A stretch of 64,000 nucleotides of DNA. Source: Apteryx mantelli (lineage: Eukaryota; Chordata; Aves; Apterygiformes; Apterygidae). The stretch spans positions 12,927,001 through 12,991,000 of the forward strand of contig NC_089991.1 of the NCBI RefSeq assembly GCF_036417845.1. Direction: 5' to 3'. The first letter of the stretch is position 1. Every line of letters starts with the position of its first letter. The notes below the pieces were generated by a model. That model worked only from the letters and a program-made list of their open reading frames with translations. It did no database searches and had not been told where the DNA came from. The translations under genes were made by a program, and so were the position numbers. Below, piece after piece: positions 8,761 to 19,600 of the stretch.

Positions 8761-11636
8761 GTGGGTGTGGGGCCGGTGGGGCCGGTGGGGGCCAGTGGGG
8801 GCCGGTGGGGTCGGGCCTCCCCGCGGGGGCCGCCTGCCCAGCCCGCGGCGGGCCGGGGCCTGGGCCCGGCCGCGATCGGCATCGGGGCTGGGGGGGGGCT
8901 GCGGGGATCCGTGTGGGCTGGGGGGCGAGGGGGGATCCGTGTGGGGCTGGGGGGATCTGTGTGGGGCAAGGGGGGATCCGTGAGGGCTGGGGTGTGTGGG
9001 GCGAGGGGGGATCCATGTGGGCTGGGATCAATGTGGGCTGGGGTGGGGGGGGGTGGGGGGGTTCCATGTAGGACAAGGGGGGATCCGTGTGGGCTGGGGT
9101 GTGTGGGGCGAGGGGGGATCTGTGTGGACTGGGGTGTGTGGGGTGAGGGGAGATCCGTGTGGGGCGAGGGGGGATCCGTGTGGGCTGGGGTGTGTGGGGC
9201 GAGGGGGGATCTGTGTGGACTGGGGGCTGTGTGGGGCCAAGGTGTTTGTGCTGCTGGGCCCTGCTCCTGCAGGGATGCCAGGGCCGGGAAGGCACTGCCA
9301 GCCCCGATGGCCGAAGAGCCGGTCGGTCGGGGTCACCCCATAGCGCCAGGGATTTGGCTCTACCTACTGACCCTCTGCCTCCTCTCGGCTGTGAGACGGC
9401 TGCAGTCTGGGGTCCTGCGCTGGGACCCCTGCTGCCCCATGGCCACGTTGCAGAATGGAGGGCCGCCTGGCTGCAGGGCTCTTGTCCCACTTGGGTTTGG
9501 CAGTCATTTGCGCCCTGAAAACACCTCCTTCCTCTAGCGTTCTCTGTTTGGCTCCGGGAAGGCCCCCTCCTTCCCACACCCCCTCCCTTAAAGTGTTCAA
9601 TTATAAAGAAGTCAATAAAATGCTAATTACACTTGAAAATGCTAATAGGAACTGCTGTCCCTTAATCCCTTTCCATTTTGAATTGCCTGTGAGGATTTTA
9701 GCTGAAAACTTGACAAGGCACTGAGAAACCGGAGCTAACCTTGAAGTTGGCCCTGCTTTGAGGAGGGGGTTGTACCAGATAGCCTCAAAGGTCCCTCACA
9801 TGTATTCTGTGAGGGACACCACAAGGACGTCATACAGAGGGATACCGAGAGCTTTAGGTTTTGCTGAGGATGTGGCATGTGGGATGTGTTGACCTTTTGG
9901 TTGGGGAGGATATGAATCCACATTTTTGGGGCTAAAAGGCAAGTGTGAGGAATGTGTGCTCACAAAACTGCTGGTGTGCTGCCGGCTGCACCATCCCTCA
10001 TTGCTTGTCTGCCTTTTTTTCAGAAACACGAGTTCTTTGTGGACATGACCTGTGAAGGCTGCTCCAATGCAGTCACCCGTGTCCTGCACAGGCTGGGAGG
10101 TGAGTTGAGCTATCAGTGCTGGGTGTGTGGCAGCCAGCTCTGGGGCTGGATGTCGCTCCCCTGGGGTCCTCTGTTTTGCAAGATTAGCACTGTGGGTAAA
10201 AGCTGAAAGCAGCTAGTTGGAAACCTCTTCTCCCCGCCCTCACCGCTCTGCTCCGAGCATGCTAGTTAGTCAGTAACGAATCACTGATTATTAGCAGGAC
10301 TCTTGTGACCCCTGGAGAAATGGTGAGGGAGGGAGGAGCTGCCCGGTGGCTGCTGGAGGCTCTGGTTACCAGGTGGCTCTGTGAATCACCAAGGCCGTAT
10401 CCTGGACCCGCTGGGAATCACAGTGGTAGACCCCTGCTCAGACTGTCTGGTCAGAAGGAAGGGAGGTGGATGCCCTGCCAGGCATTGTCCCCAAGGAGGC
10501 CCAGGATGTCTGTGGTGGTTCCCTAGATGTGTCACCAGCTTCCAAGCGCAGAGTAGTCACTCTGAAAAGTTGCTGAGCAGAGAGCTTAGGGATTCTCTCC
10601 ACAGTCTGTTTTTTTACCACTGGGAAAATTATAACCTGTGCCTCCTTTGTGCTGAAATTACCAAGAGAGAAGGATCAGGTCTGCACTCGTCAGTTGGGAG
10701 GACCTGTCATCCGGCTCCCCTGCCCCACCAAGGGAGAATGGCTTTCAGTCACCAAGCCAAAGGCTCTGGGATTTCTCCAGGACCCCATTACCTGGCAGTA
10801 GCAATTTCACTTTCTCTGTGTGTGTTTGTCAGCACTTTGCTCCTCCTCTCACTCTTGAACATGCTGACCAATTTCTGCCTAGTGTGATGAAGTGGCAGAG
10901 CTCTCAAGGCTGGTTCACTCCTACAAGTTTTGTGAAAATAGGTGGCTGAATACAGACTTCACGTCCAGTTCCTCTCACTGCGTTGAAAGCGGCTCACCCT
11001 TATTAGCCACTGGGAGATCTCCATGGGAAAGTGCCTTGTGCTTCCTCCTGCTTGCAGCTGCTAGCTGGCACCGCCACTGAAAGAACCTGTTCTGACCCTG
11101 TCCCAACCCCTACGCCAGTCACTCCTTAGCACCCATCACATGCTGAACCACAGCATAGACTGAGCTGGCTGGAGATTATGATAGCTGGTTTAAACTCAGC
11201 TCATTCTAGTTATTGCATGAGTGATTGTGCTGGTATAAGGGGGAGCAAGCAGACTGAAGCAGTCAAGAAACTCTGGTGCCAGACACAGATCCGTAGGAAG
11301 CCTGCCTTCCTTTGCACCAGTGCTGGCAGGACACTGGTTTGGTTTTGCTGGCTGGTTGCAGTGTCAGGGTTTGCTGAGAGGAGGCACTTGTGCATTTGAC
11401 TGACAGCCTTGAGAGCTCAGATGAGCGTAAAGTGAGCTTTCCCTTGCTCTCAGACCATTTGGCTGCTCTCAGCTGTGGAGCATGTTTTTCCTCTCCTCAT
11501 AGGTGTCCAATTTGATATTGACCTGCCCAACAAGAAGGTGTGCATCGACTCAGAGCACAGTGTTGACACACTCTTGGAAACCTTGAAGAAGACTGGAAAG
11601 AATGCGTCCTACCTGGGGGAGAAGTCTGTGCAATAG
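8755..11636 (+). CDS. ATOX1: ATOX1, cytosolic copper chaperone (three coding exons)
   Basis: Joining 8755-8760, 10024-10099 and 11503-11636 gives a 71-residue protein that I recognise as ATOX1. It is a single ferredoxin-like heavy-metal-associated domain that binds one Cu(I) and hands it to the N-terminal domains of the ATP7A and ATP7B copper pumps. The metal site MTCEGC is at residues 10-15, with Cys12 and Cys15. Cys41, Lys60 and the basic KKTGK patch (56-60) match the mammalian protein. Length is close to the 68 residues of the human form; the extra residues are a short C-terminal tail ending SVQ. Exon 1 codes only for Met-Pro. The ATG has G at -3. All junctions are GT-AG: intron 1 is phase 0 and intron 2 is phase 1. 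The gene is in the same orientation as SPARC, 20 kb downstream. No frameshift or missing key residue is seen. Confidence 0.96.
8885..9245 (+). repeat. G-rich minisatellite in ATOX1 intron 1, 35-bp unit
   Basis: Tandem copies begin GGATCCGTGTGGGCTGGGG and end in a GCGAGGGG-type run. Equivalent bases fall at 9083, 9118 and 9153 (35-bp period), then 9174 (a 21-bp short unit), then 9209 (35 bp again). Copies to the left are more diverged, and one segment near 9045-9060 is nearly pure G. The array begins about 125 bp after exon 1. Confidence 0.92.
9741..9811 (+). mobile_element. CR1 LINE fragment, 3' end, plus orientation
   Basis: About 70 bp matching the well-known 3' end of avian CR1 elements: a GGCCCTGCTTTGAG motif, a GGGGGTTG-ACCAGAT segment, then a GGTCCCT motif and an ATTCTGTGA tail. 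The copy is truncated and diverged and lies in ATOX1 intron 1. I recognised it from memory of the family consensus. Confidence 0.8.
10024..10099 (+). CDS. ATOX1: ATOX1 coding exon 2
   Basis: A T-rich tract ending CAG precedes the exon, and the donor GTGAG follows at 10100. It encodes residues 3-27 and the first base of codon 28, including the copper-binding MTCEGC loop. Confidence 0.96.
11503..11636 (+). CDS. ATOX1: ATOX1 coding exon 3 with stop codon
   Basis: The acceptor is a pyrimidine-rich tract ending TAG at 11502. The exon completes Gly28 and encodes residues 29-71, followed by TAG at 11634-11636. It carries Cys41 and the KKTGK patch. Ten bases after the stop a donor-like CTG|GTATGA (11646) suggests that the 3' UTR is split. 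Confidence 0.96.
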
Positions 11637-12827
11637 ACCTCCCTGGTATGACGAGGGTAGGTATATATACCGTGCATATGAAACACTGAAGAGAGAGATC
11701 TGAGCTTGTTCCAGCTCTCCTGGTAAACCAGGCTGCTTGCTGGGAGGCACAAAGGAGGAAAGACTTGCTGGTCCACCTTCAGCAAGCCCCTCATTTTGGA
11801 GAAGTGCCTGTGCCACATGCAGGCAGCTCCCTTTCTCTTTGGGACCCCTTAGTTATTCTACAAAGCCTCTGTGACCATGGTTGTAGTGTCTGCAGCCAAA
11901 GGAGGCTCAAATCTGATGGTTTGGGAGGTTTTGACTGATATCTTTTATTAGCTGGTCTGATTGCATGGAGAAGTAGAATACAGGCTATGTGCCATTCCCA
12001 GAAGAACCTAGGGTTTTGCTAGAGCACATCACCCATGAAAACAAATCCTAAAGACATTCACGAGCTGTGCAGAAGGAGTGGTGGCCCCCAACATTATCAA
12101 GGAGGGCAATGGGGCAGAACCCCAGAACACCCATGTGGATGGGTGTGCAGGGGGTTGTTCATTAGCAAAGGGACCTTCAACTTCGGCTTTTGTTGCTATT
12201 GCTGTTACATCCTCCACTAAACATGAAGATGGAAAGGAGCTGCCCTCACGGACATAAGATGGTGGCTTTCAGATTAGTTCCCAGTGCCTTCAGCCCACAG
12301 CCAGCCAGACATCTGTCCCACAGACAACCTGATTGTTGCAGCCTGTGGATTTTCCTAGAGCCCCATCACTAAGCTGACATATACCAAACTCTCACCTAAC
12401 TGTGAAATGTTTTTGCAGACAAGGTTCAGTTTCAGTGAAAAAGAATGAAGTGGGAGGAGAGGGTTGCCCATTCATTGCATGTACTGTTCTTTTTGTCCAA
12501 GACTATTATATAGCATCTCCGAAAAGCTTGTTTCTGTCAGTGTAGCTTTCCAATCCAGTGACACTTTTAAAATGATCTAGTTTGATCACCACAGATGCCC
12601 AGCATGGATGCGCTGAAACCATTTCATGCTGATTTAATTTCCAGTTGATAACTGTAGTTTAAACTGGTAATTTATACCAGCAGGAATTAAGCTGATACAA
12701 GAAAGGGTTGAACTGATACCAGTGTGCCTATGCAAGCCTGATTTAGCAGATTTAAAATCTGTGCAATTTGTCTCATGTGAACAAGCTCACAGTACTTCTG
12801 AGAAGTTGTTTAAAATCCTAATTTTCT

Positions 12828-12833
12828 AATAAA
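12828..12833 (+). terminator. ATOX1: AATAAA, possible alternative poly(A) signal of ATOX1
   Basis: This is a canonical hexamer 1.2 kb past the ATOX1 stop codon. It would serve transcripts that do not splice at 11646. Downstream sequence is only weakly T-rich, so its use is uncertain. Confidence 0.3.
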
Positions 12834-13422
12834 ATATAATTGGTATTTAAAACAAGAGAGAAACATACTCTGGATTGAATAGGGGCTGAATGGTTTTCAG
12901 CTCCTAGTCAGTATTGACTACAAGAGCTGTTTTCAACTTCCAGGGATTGTGCACTATGTCTCAAAAGTCTGCCAAAGTTATTCAAGGCTGCAGTTTCCCA
13001 TTACAGCTGCTAAGCCAGTCTTGAATAATGTTGAGCTATCCCTTTTTCCCATCCCTATGTCACTAGTCCTGTCTTCTCATCACTTTCCTTATATTAGATC
13101 AAGGCAGCTAGGAGAGCCAGTTCAGCTGGCTGGCCTGGAAGAAAACTAACATTTCTCTAAATGCTTTTTTTCCCGTTGGATTTTAATTGAAGCTAATTGA
13201 CTTACCCAATGATCACTGAATCCAAAACAAAGGAGAGGGGAGGCTGGATTGCCCCGTCTAGGGGTTCACCTGTACAAGGATGGGGGGGAGTTGCAAATCA
13301 TTGACACAGAGCTCAGGTCGTTGGCTGTCCTTTGAGCTGTGACCGGCAGAGGGCATCTTTGTATAACTAGCGCCTTTGTGCCTTGTTTTTTCTTCCCTTT
13401 ATTAATTTATTTATTTTTGTAG

Positions 13423-13640
13423 GAACTCAGATATGACTTCAGCAAAAAGATGGCTTAACTGTTTACGTATCTCCCAGCTTGCTCCGTCATTTGACCTTTG
13501 CTACCCTGCCAGATGTCAGAAAGCAGAGGGCTGGCAGGAGGAGACAGCTGTATCCTGTCTTTAGAAGTGGAGAAATCTAGAGAAGAAGGTTATATACTGT
13601 TTCTGGTCCCTCAGTAAATCAAGGCGCTGCTTCTATATTT
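13423..13640 (+). other. ATOX1: Candidate noncoding last exon of ATOX1 (3' UTR)
   Basis: A long pyrimidine-rich tract ending TTTTTGTAG sits before 13423 and is the strongest acceptor downstream of the stop codon. The region that follows has the variant poly(A) signal AGTAAA at 13613-13618 and then a very GT-rich element (about 13645-13672). Together these define a terminal exon of about 215 bases. Splicing from the donor-like site at 11646 would join it to the coding exon. My recollection is that mammalian ATOX1 also ends in a separate noncoding exon. The 3' end near 13640 is an estimate. Confidence 0.5.
13613..13618 (+). terminator. ATOX1: AGTAAA poly(A) signal variant, likely ATOX1 3' end
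   Basis: This is a functional hexamer variant, followed about 30 bases later by an unusually clean GT-rich downstream element. That pairing supports cleavage at about 13630-13645. Confidence 0.5.
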
Positions 13641-13649
13641 CAATGCATG

Positions 13650-16600
13650 TCTGTGTGTCTTGTGTCTTTGTACTGCTTTAGATGGCTTTCTGTAAAAGAG
13701 ATGGCTCTTAGGGATGGGATACTGCTCATTGCATGTAAGACAAGTCTCAGAGGAAATTCTTTAGAAGCTGGCTGCAGTGTCTGCCTGAGAGACATGTCTC
13801 AGGAGAACTGAGTTTGAATGTTGCTTAGATTGAGGGAATCAGTGTCTCAGCGCATGTTTGTTTTCATCACAGAACAGACAAACTTTCCATTTGGGTTGCA
13901 AATCCTGTGAAGGAGGGACTTCTGCAGAGCGGGTGCTGCAAGTCAGGGATGACCAAATGTTCTCTGGGGCCAGATGAGGCCCTCAAAGCAGAATTCTCTG
14001 GTCTCCAGCAACGTGGTTCAGCTGACAGCCTAAACAAATTGCAGTTAGGAGCAGGAAACACAGACTCAGCTTAGGTTTAGTACAGTGCTTTTTAGGGCAC
14101 TGCATAACCATATGCATGTGAGGTATCATTCCAGATTCTGGCCCCAGCTCAAGACATCTGGATCAGTCCCTTCCCCTAGCAAGTGTTCCTCTTGCTCCCT
14201 TCCCAGCCCACTTATAAAATTTTAGCTAAATAGGTAATAGCATCATGGAGCTGCGATCCCAGGAGGAATGCCCAAGTGCTGTGTGCACACACAACACAGT
14301 AGGAGAACTGTGCTGGTAAGAAATACAGAAGGGATGGAGGAAGCAGAGGGCTGTGGGAATCTCTCCAAGGTCTCTTAATTCTCAGCCCAGCATTCACTCC
14401 AAAGGATTATGCTGTTGGTTAGCTCATCTCCCATCCATTTAGTTCAGGTTTCTCAGGCCAGCATAAGGGCCATGTCTGTGTCCATCCAGCACATTGTCTC
14501 TCATTTCACCTGGGGGATGTATTTCCCATGCCCACCATTCGCATGTGGCTTGTTCTGTATCTTCTCTCCAGAAAGAAAAATCAACTAAAGTTTGAAAGAA
14601 ATGGTTACTTAAATTTAGGGAATTTTTCACACTTGTGCATTGAGATCACTTTTGACATAGGTGTAACTTATTCCTTCCTAGAGAGGTTTAGCAGTTCAAA
14701 GTCCTTTTTTACTGCTGATCTAAAGCAGAGTGAACTGCTGTGGATGCACTTGCAGGGGCTGGAGGCGCTTCAAGAAACGTTATAGGCATTTTCCTTTCTA
14801 TTACTTTTTTAATTTAAGGAAAGCCAAATGATAAAAGCCTAACGTTACTGCATTACTTTCTTGCACTAAAATCTCCCAGTGGCAGGAAGTTTCCTGAGCC
14901 AAGACCTAGAACTGTGACCTGTTTCTGCTTTGTGCCAGTGTAGTCAGATGCAGGGCATGACATCTCTGGGGTTCCAGGTGAGTGAGTGAAACTGCCCCTG
15001 CATGAATCCTTCACCCTTTATCCTCTCCATTGCTGGTTTGAGCTGATGTCTGCCAATGTTAATTATTATTTATTGCTTTCAGCTTCCTTCCAGGCATAGC
15101 CAGTGCATCCACTGGCAGCTGGTTGCCCAGTGACTCTGTTTTCCTGGTGGCGGTGGGCCCTGGGGGAAAAGCGTGCTGTCAGTTTGGCATGGAGGTGAAT
15201 GGCATGCTGTGGCACAGCTGGCCGGTTCTGCCTCGGCAGCTAAGTGGAGCCAGCAGTCCTTGTGGGGCTTGCTCTCTACCAAACTGGCAGGCGGGAGTGG
15301 CAATGCTGTGCCTGCACAGGAATAACTCCCAGTCTGGCTTGCTGTAAATCAGGCTGCTCGTCCTTGATGTCTGGGTTGCAGCTTGTGTTGTCCACACTCC
15401 CCCGTCTCTTTTGTTCCCCTTCCCCACTCTGCTGAACTGGCTGTTTTGGTTAAAGCATGCTTATCTCTGAGCAGACAAGCAGTCGTGTCTACCCACAACC
15501 AGCCCATGAGGGTCATACAGATGCCTAAAGTTTCAGCACCCGTCCACAGGGTTGCTATCTCCCAGACCTTCCCTCAGCCATTTGCCTTCAGCGCGAATGG
15601 AGGGGACAGACTACTTTAAGCTCTTGCCTGCTGCAAAAAGGATGTTGCAGCTGTGGGTGGAAATCAGCCACTGAGGAGAGCGATGGTCCCCTGAGGTGGC
15701 TGCAGAGTGGCAGTGGGAATACATGCTGCCTGGAGTGCCCTGGATGGGAGAGCACTGACTCTTTCCAAAGCCTGTCTGGAGTTGGCCTCCATCCACCGGA
15801 GCAGAGTGGTGGCCAGGCCTGAGGCTCTTCCCCTCCCACCCTTTGCCTTGGGGTTTGATAAATGCCTGTAACTGTCCCTAACAGCAGGCACTTTGTACTA
15901 GGCTGCTGTGCTCTTACCCTGCCATTAGCTCTTAATGACAACAAACTCCTGTCATTTACGGCCTCTGTAATTTCCCTGTGTGCTCAGTGTGGCAGGGTCC
16001 AGCCACAGCCGCTTGCCTGTGGTGTCCCTACCAAATTTGTCGTGGAGACAGAGTATGTGCACGGTTTGTGGGCTTTTGTAGCTGATGGCTCACGATGGTG
16101 ATGTCCCTGTTGCATTGGGCCTGGCTGTCCTGCTCCTCACTTCCCCTCAGGCAGTGTCCCAGAGTGGAGGGGATAGAGGGGTGATAAGTCTGCGTACGCC
16201 ACTTCTCTGCGGTGCTGTGCCCTGAGGATGCTGATGAGGGTGAATTATTGGGAAAGCACCAGGAGCTCCTGTGAGCCCTGCTCCCCCCGTCCCTCGGTGG
16301 TCCCCAGTGCTCCAACCCTCCCCTCATGTCCCTGTTACTCCCTTTCTCCTGACCCCGTGGGAAAGGGAAGGGAGCTTCTAGGGTTTCTTCTCCAGCTGTG
16401 AAGCAGGAAGGGCTGTGATGGTTGTTAATCACAGCACTCCAGGCACATTAGTGAAAATATCAAGGAGCCAGGAGGATTCACGTTAGGCCAGAGCTGGTGG
16501 ATGAAGTCCAAGATGCTGCTTGTTTTCTCACCAAAAGTCCAGGACAGCATCATGCCTCCTCCTTGGATCAACCTTGCAGGCTTATCAAGGGAACAGGGCG

Positions 16601-19600
16601 TTTCAACCAGGCCATGCAATCTGCAGAACACTCTCTTTCTCCCTGCCTTCCTTTCTTCGGGATAAGATAAGGTGTTTGTGGGAAGCTGACCTGCTGGCAT
16701 CTTGCCCCAGGACACGCCGTGTGCAGTAGGGTATACACCAGTGCTCCTAAGGCAATGGCTCTGCAGTGGCCCAGCATGCATCCCAAAAGGACCATGCAGG
16801 GCTGAGTAATGATACCCTGTGACTGTCCTTGCTTTGGTGTGTGAGCTGGGTTTGGGCTGGCTGCAGCTGGGCTGAGCAAGTTAAAGAAGGATGGCTAAGT
16901 CTAAACAGAACAGCAGACTGTGAGCCAGCTCCCCACGATGCTTATGGAAAAGCTTTAGAAGAAAACTAGCTCCTTTACAGAGTCTAAAAGGACAAGAGAG
17001 TACCTAAGCAGAGTGTCTCTGATCTGCTGTTGCCCAGCCTCAAGATCTTTGAAATCTTTATTCACCACATTGGTCTGAAACTGGCCTCCAGATTGCACGT
17101 CACGGACAGAGAGAACCGAACAGGCATGCACAGAAAATGTGATCACAATAATTTTCTCAGGAAATAGGGCTCAACATGCCGGGTGGTGAGGCTATGAGGC
17201 CATTTTCAGAAAAGGAAATGCTCCGCATGCACTGCAAACAGGAAGGGGTGGCACTTGGAGAAGGAGCTTTCCTGTACCATAGACACCCTGATGCTGCAGG
17301 ACCTCGCGGGTGGCCTGCTAGAAGAGCGACGTGTCAGCCCCCCCAGCTGCAGGAGGAGTGGTTGATGAGGTGCAATTTAGTGCCTTCCCCTCTGCAAAAG
17401 ATGGAGTAGTTCAGTCCAGGTTTCCTTTCAAGGTCCTCAGCGCCAGCTCCTTTTGCAAGCCCTATTTCTGCACCCAGCAGAAATAGGTCACTCCAGGCAG
17501 GGCCGTGGCAGGACTGCGGGAGGGTTGTCCACAACCTGTCTCCAGCTGAGGCACCAGTAAGAAATGGGCAGCTCCAGAGGGACAGACTTTAAAAGTTCTT
17601 TTGTTTTTCCTGCCTCAAAATTGTCTTTCCTTCCCTCCCCCCCCCAGATCCACCCTGCACTCTGGTGTTTCCAACAGAAAACATTTGCTTTTCTTGCCCA
17701 TTGGAAACGCTGTTGTTGGGTTTCCAGTGTTCCTGTTCTTGTGGTGCTGCTGTCCTCCTGGGAGTCATTTTTTGCCCAGTGCTACCTTCCCCCTGCTTTT
17801 TAAATCAAAAAATGGTTTCAATGGAAATGTCTACAGCCTCCAAAGCTCAGTCCTTTAGATACAAAAGAAAAAGCTGTATTGGTTATGCCAGAGCTGCCTT
17901 AAGCACCACTGGCTTTTCGGCACTTTCTAATTACCAGATGATGAGCAGGGTATGATTTTAGCCGAAGGAGCACTTGGACTCAGCTGAACCGCCCAGTAAA
18001 TGAGAGAATTTCCAAAATAGCACCACAGGCTGCAGAAAGCAGACGTGGGATGGGCGATCCCCCTCAGTGCTTGCGAATGGTGATCCCTGATGGCTTGGAG
18101 AGAGAAATTGCCGTGAAATTTCAGGATGGCAGAAAAGGGCAACAATCACAGGATTTCCACAGGCATGTTGTGTCTAGAGTGTGAAGACTTTTACAGCAGG
18201 GGATTCATTGCTCAAAGAAGGGGTGTTTCTAGTCTTTGGTTGCTCAATTCTGCTTTTAAATGTGAGGAAAAAAATCTGCCTGAGGCTTGCTCGCCTCCCC
18301 ACTCCCAGCCCAGGCGTGAGCTGGAAAAGCTCTGTGCTTGATGTTCAGCTTGCAGGCTGGCTCATGCCCCCACGCACTCTGGTTCAAGGCGCCCATGTGA
18401 AATGCTGCTCTGACCAGCTGCTCTCTGAACCGGAGCTGGCTGGCTGGGCCTGGAGACCCCCGCACAGGGCTGAGTGTCCGCAGTTATGAACATCACCTTA
18501 AGTGGTTGTACATCTCCATCCAGTGGAGGCCAAGCATGATGAGACAGGCAGATGTCACGGTCCCTCTGAGGAGCTCAGGCTCACAAACTGGCTGGAAAAA
18601 GCTTGGGTGCCTCTCTGAACTAAATGTGCTGGTCTTAGAAGATTGTTTTTTTTTTCTACAAAGTCCACAAGGACCCAGTCTTCCCTCTCATGAGGACACA
18701 GCTGGGCTGAGACCACTCTGCAATGGGTGATGCACTGATCTGTCCCTGTGCTTTCTGCACTGAGGTACAGACTGACCCCAAAGGCCATTGCTGGTTCCCG
18801 CTCCCCAGTGATGCACATAGATGCTCTGTGTGACCATTGTAGGCAGCTTTTCACACTGCAGTTTCCAGAACAGCAAAACACACAGGGACCTGAAAGACCC
18901 CCCTCCAAGATTGTGCAGCATAAATAGAAAAAAACCAAACAAATGTAAAAACAGGCTTAATTAAAGTCTTCAGAAGCAGGAAATGTGCACATGTGCTGGT
19001 CAAAGTGCAAATATTTTCTTTCAGAGCTGCTTTCTAAAAGAGTTCAGCAAGGTAGTCTAGGCTGGATTAAAAAGAGAGGGTAGCAAGCACTTCCCAGCCC
19101 CTCTGGAAGACAGAGCAGCCACGGGACACTGCTGTTGTGCAGCATCTTTCTCTGGTGCTCCAGCCTTTGGCTTTAGGCTCCCACAGTATATACTGAAGCT
19201 ATTCGACCCTTTGGCTAAAAGCAGATGGGCAGGGAGAGAAAACAAAGTCAAGTGAGAGGCAGAAAGGCAGCTTTTGTGCGGCATGTGTTTGCAAAAGTCA
19301 GTCCAAGCCTTATGTGCTGTTGTGCCCTGGACCAGGGTATGATTTATCTGACTCTGGAGAGCTGGGCTTTCACAGCCCAGCGTTTTGGGCAGTGATGGGG
19401 AAAGGGTTGGGAGCCACCTCTCATGAGCAATCAGTGTGAGTGGCACTGCTGGGATGCTTTGCCAACAGCCTGACCCTTTCTCGTTTGCAGAAAGGAGTTT
19501 CAGCTCCCTCTGAGGTGCTGTGGGACACATCGAGCATGATGCAAGGTCTCTGGCTGCTCTGGGGACAGCAGATCTCTGTGACCATTCTGCTACATGGACC

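Noticed and set aside
8885-9245. CRISPR-like appearance of the regularly spaced 35-bp repeats
   Set aside because: The repeats are directly tandem with no unique spacers, in a vertebrate intron. It is a minisatellite.
8167-9537. A 456-codon open frame and long overlapping frames on both strands around ATOX1 exon 1
   Set aside because: They run through the G-rich minisatellites, where stop codons are rare on either strand. The proteins are simple Gly/Arg/Trp or Pro/His repeats, and the frame overlaps the true ATOX1 start in another phase.
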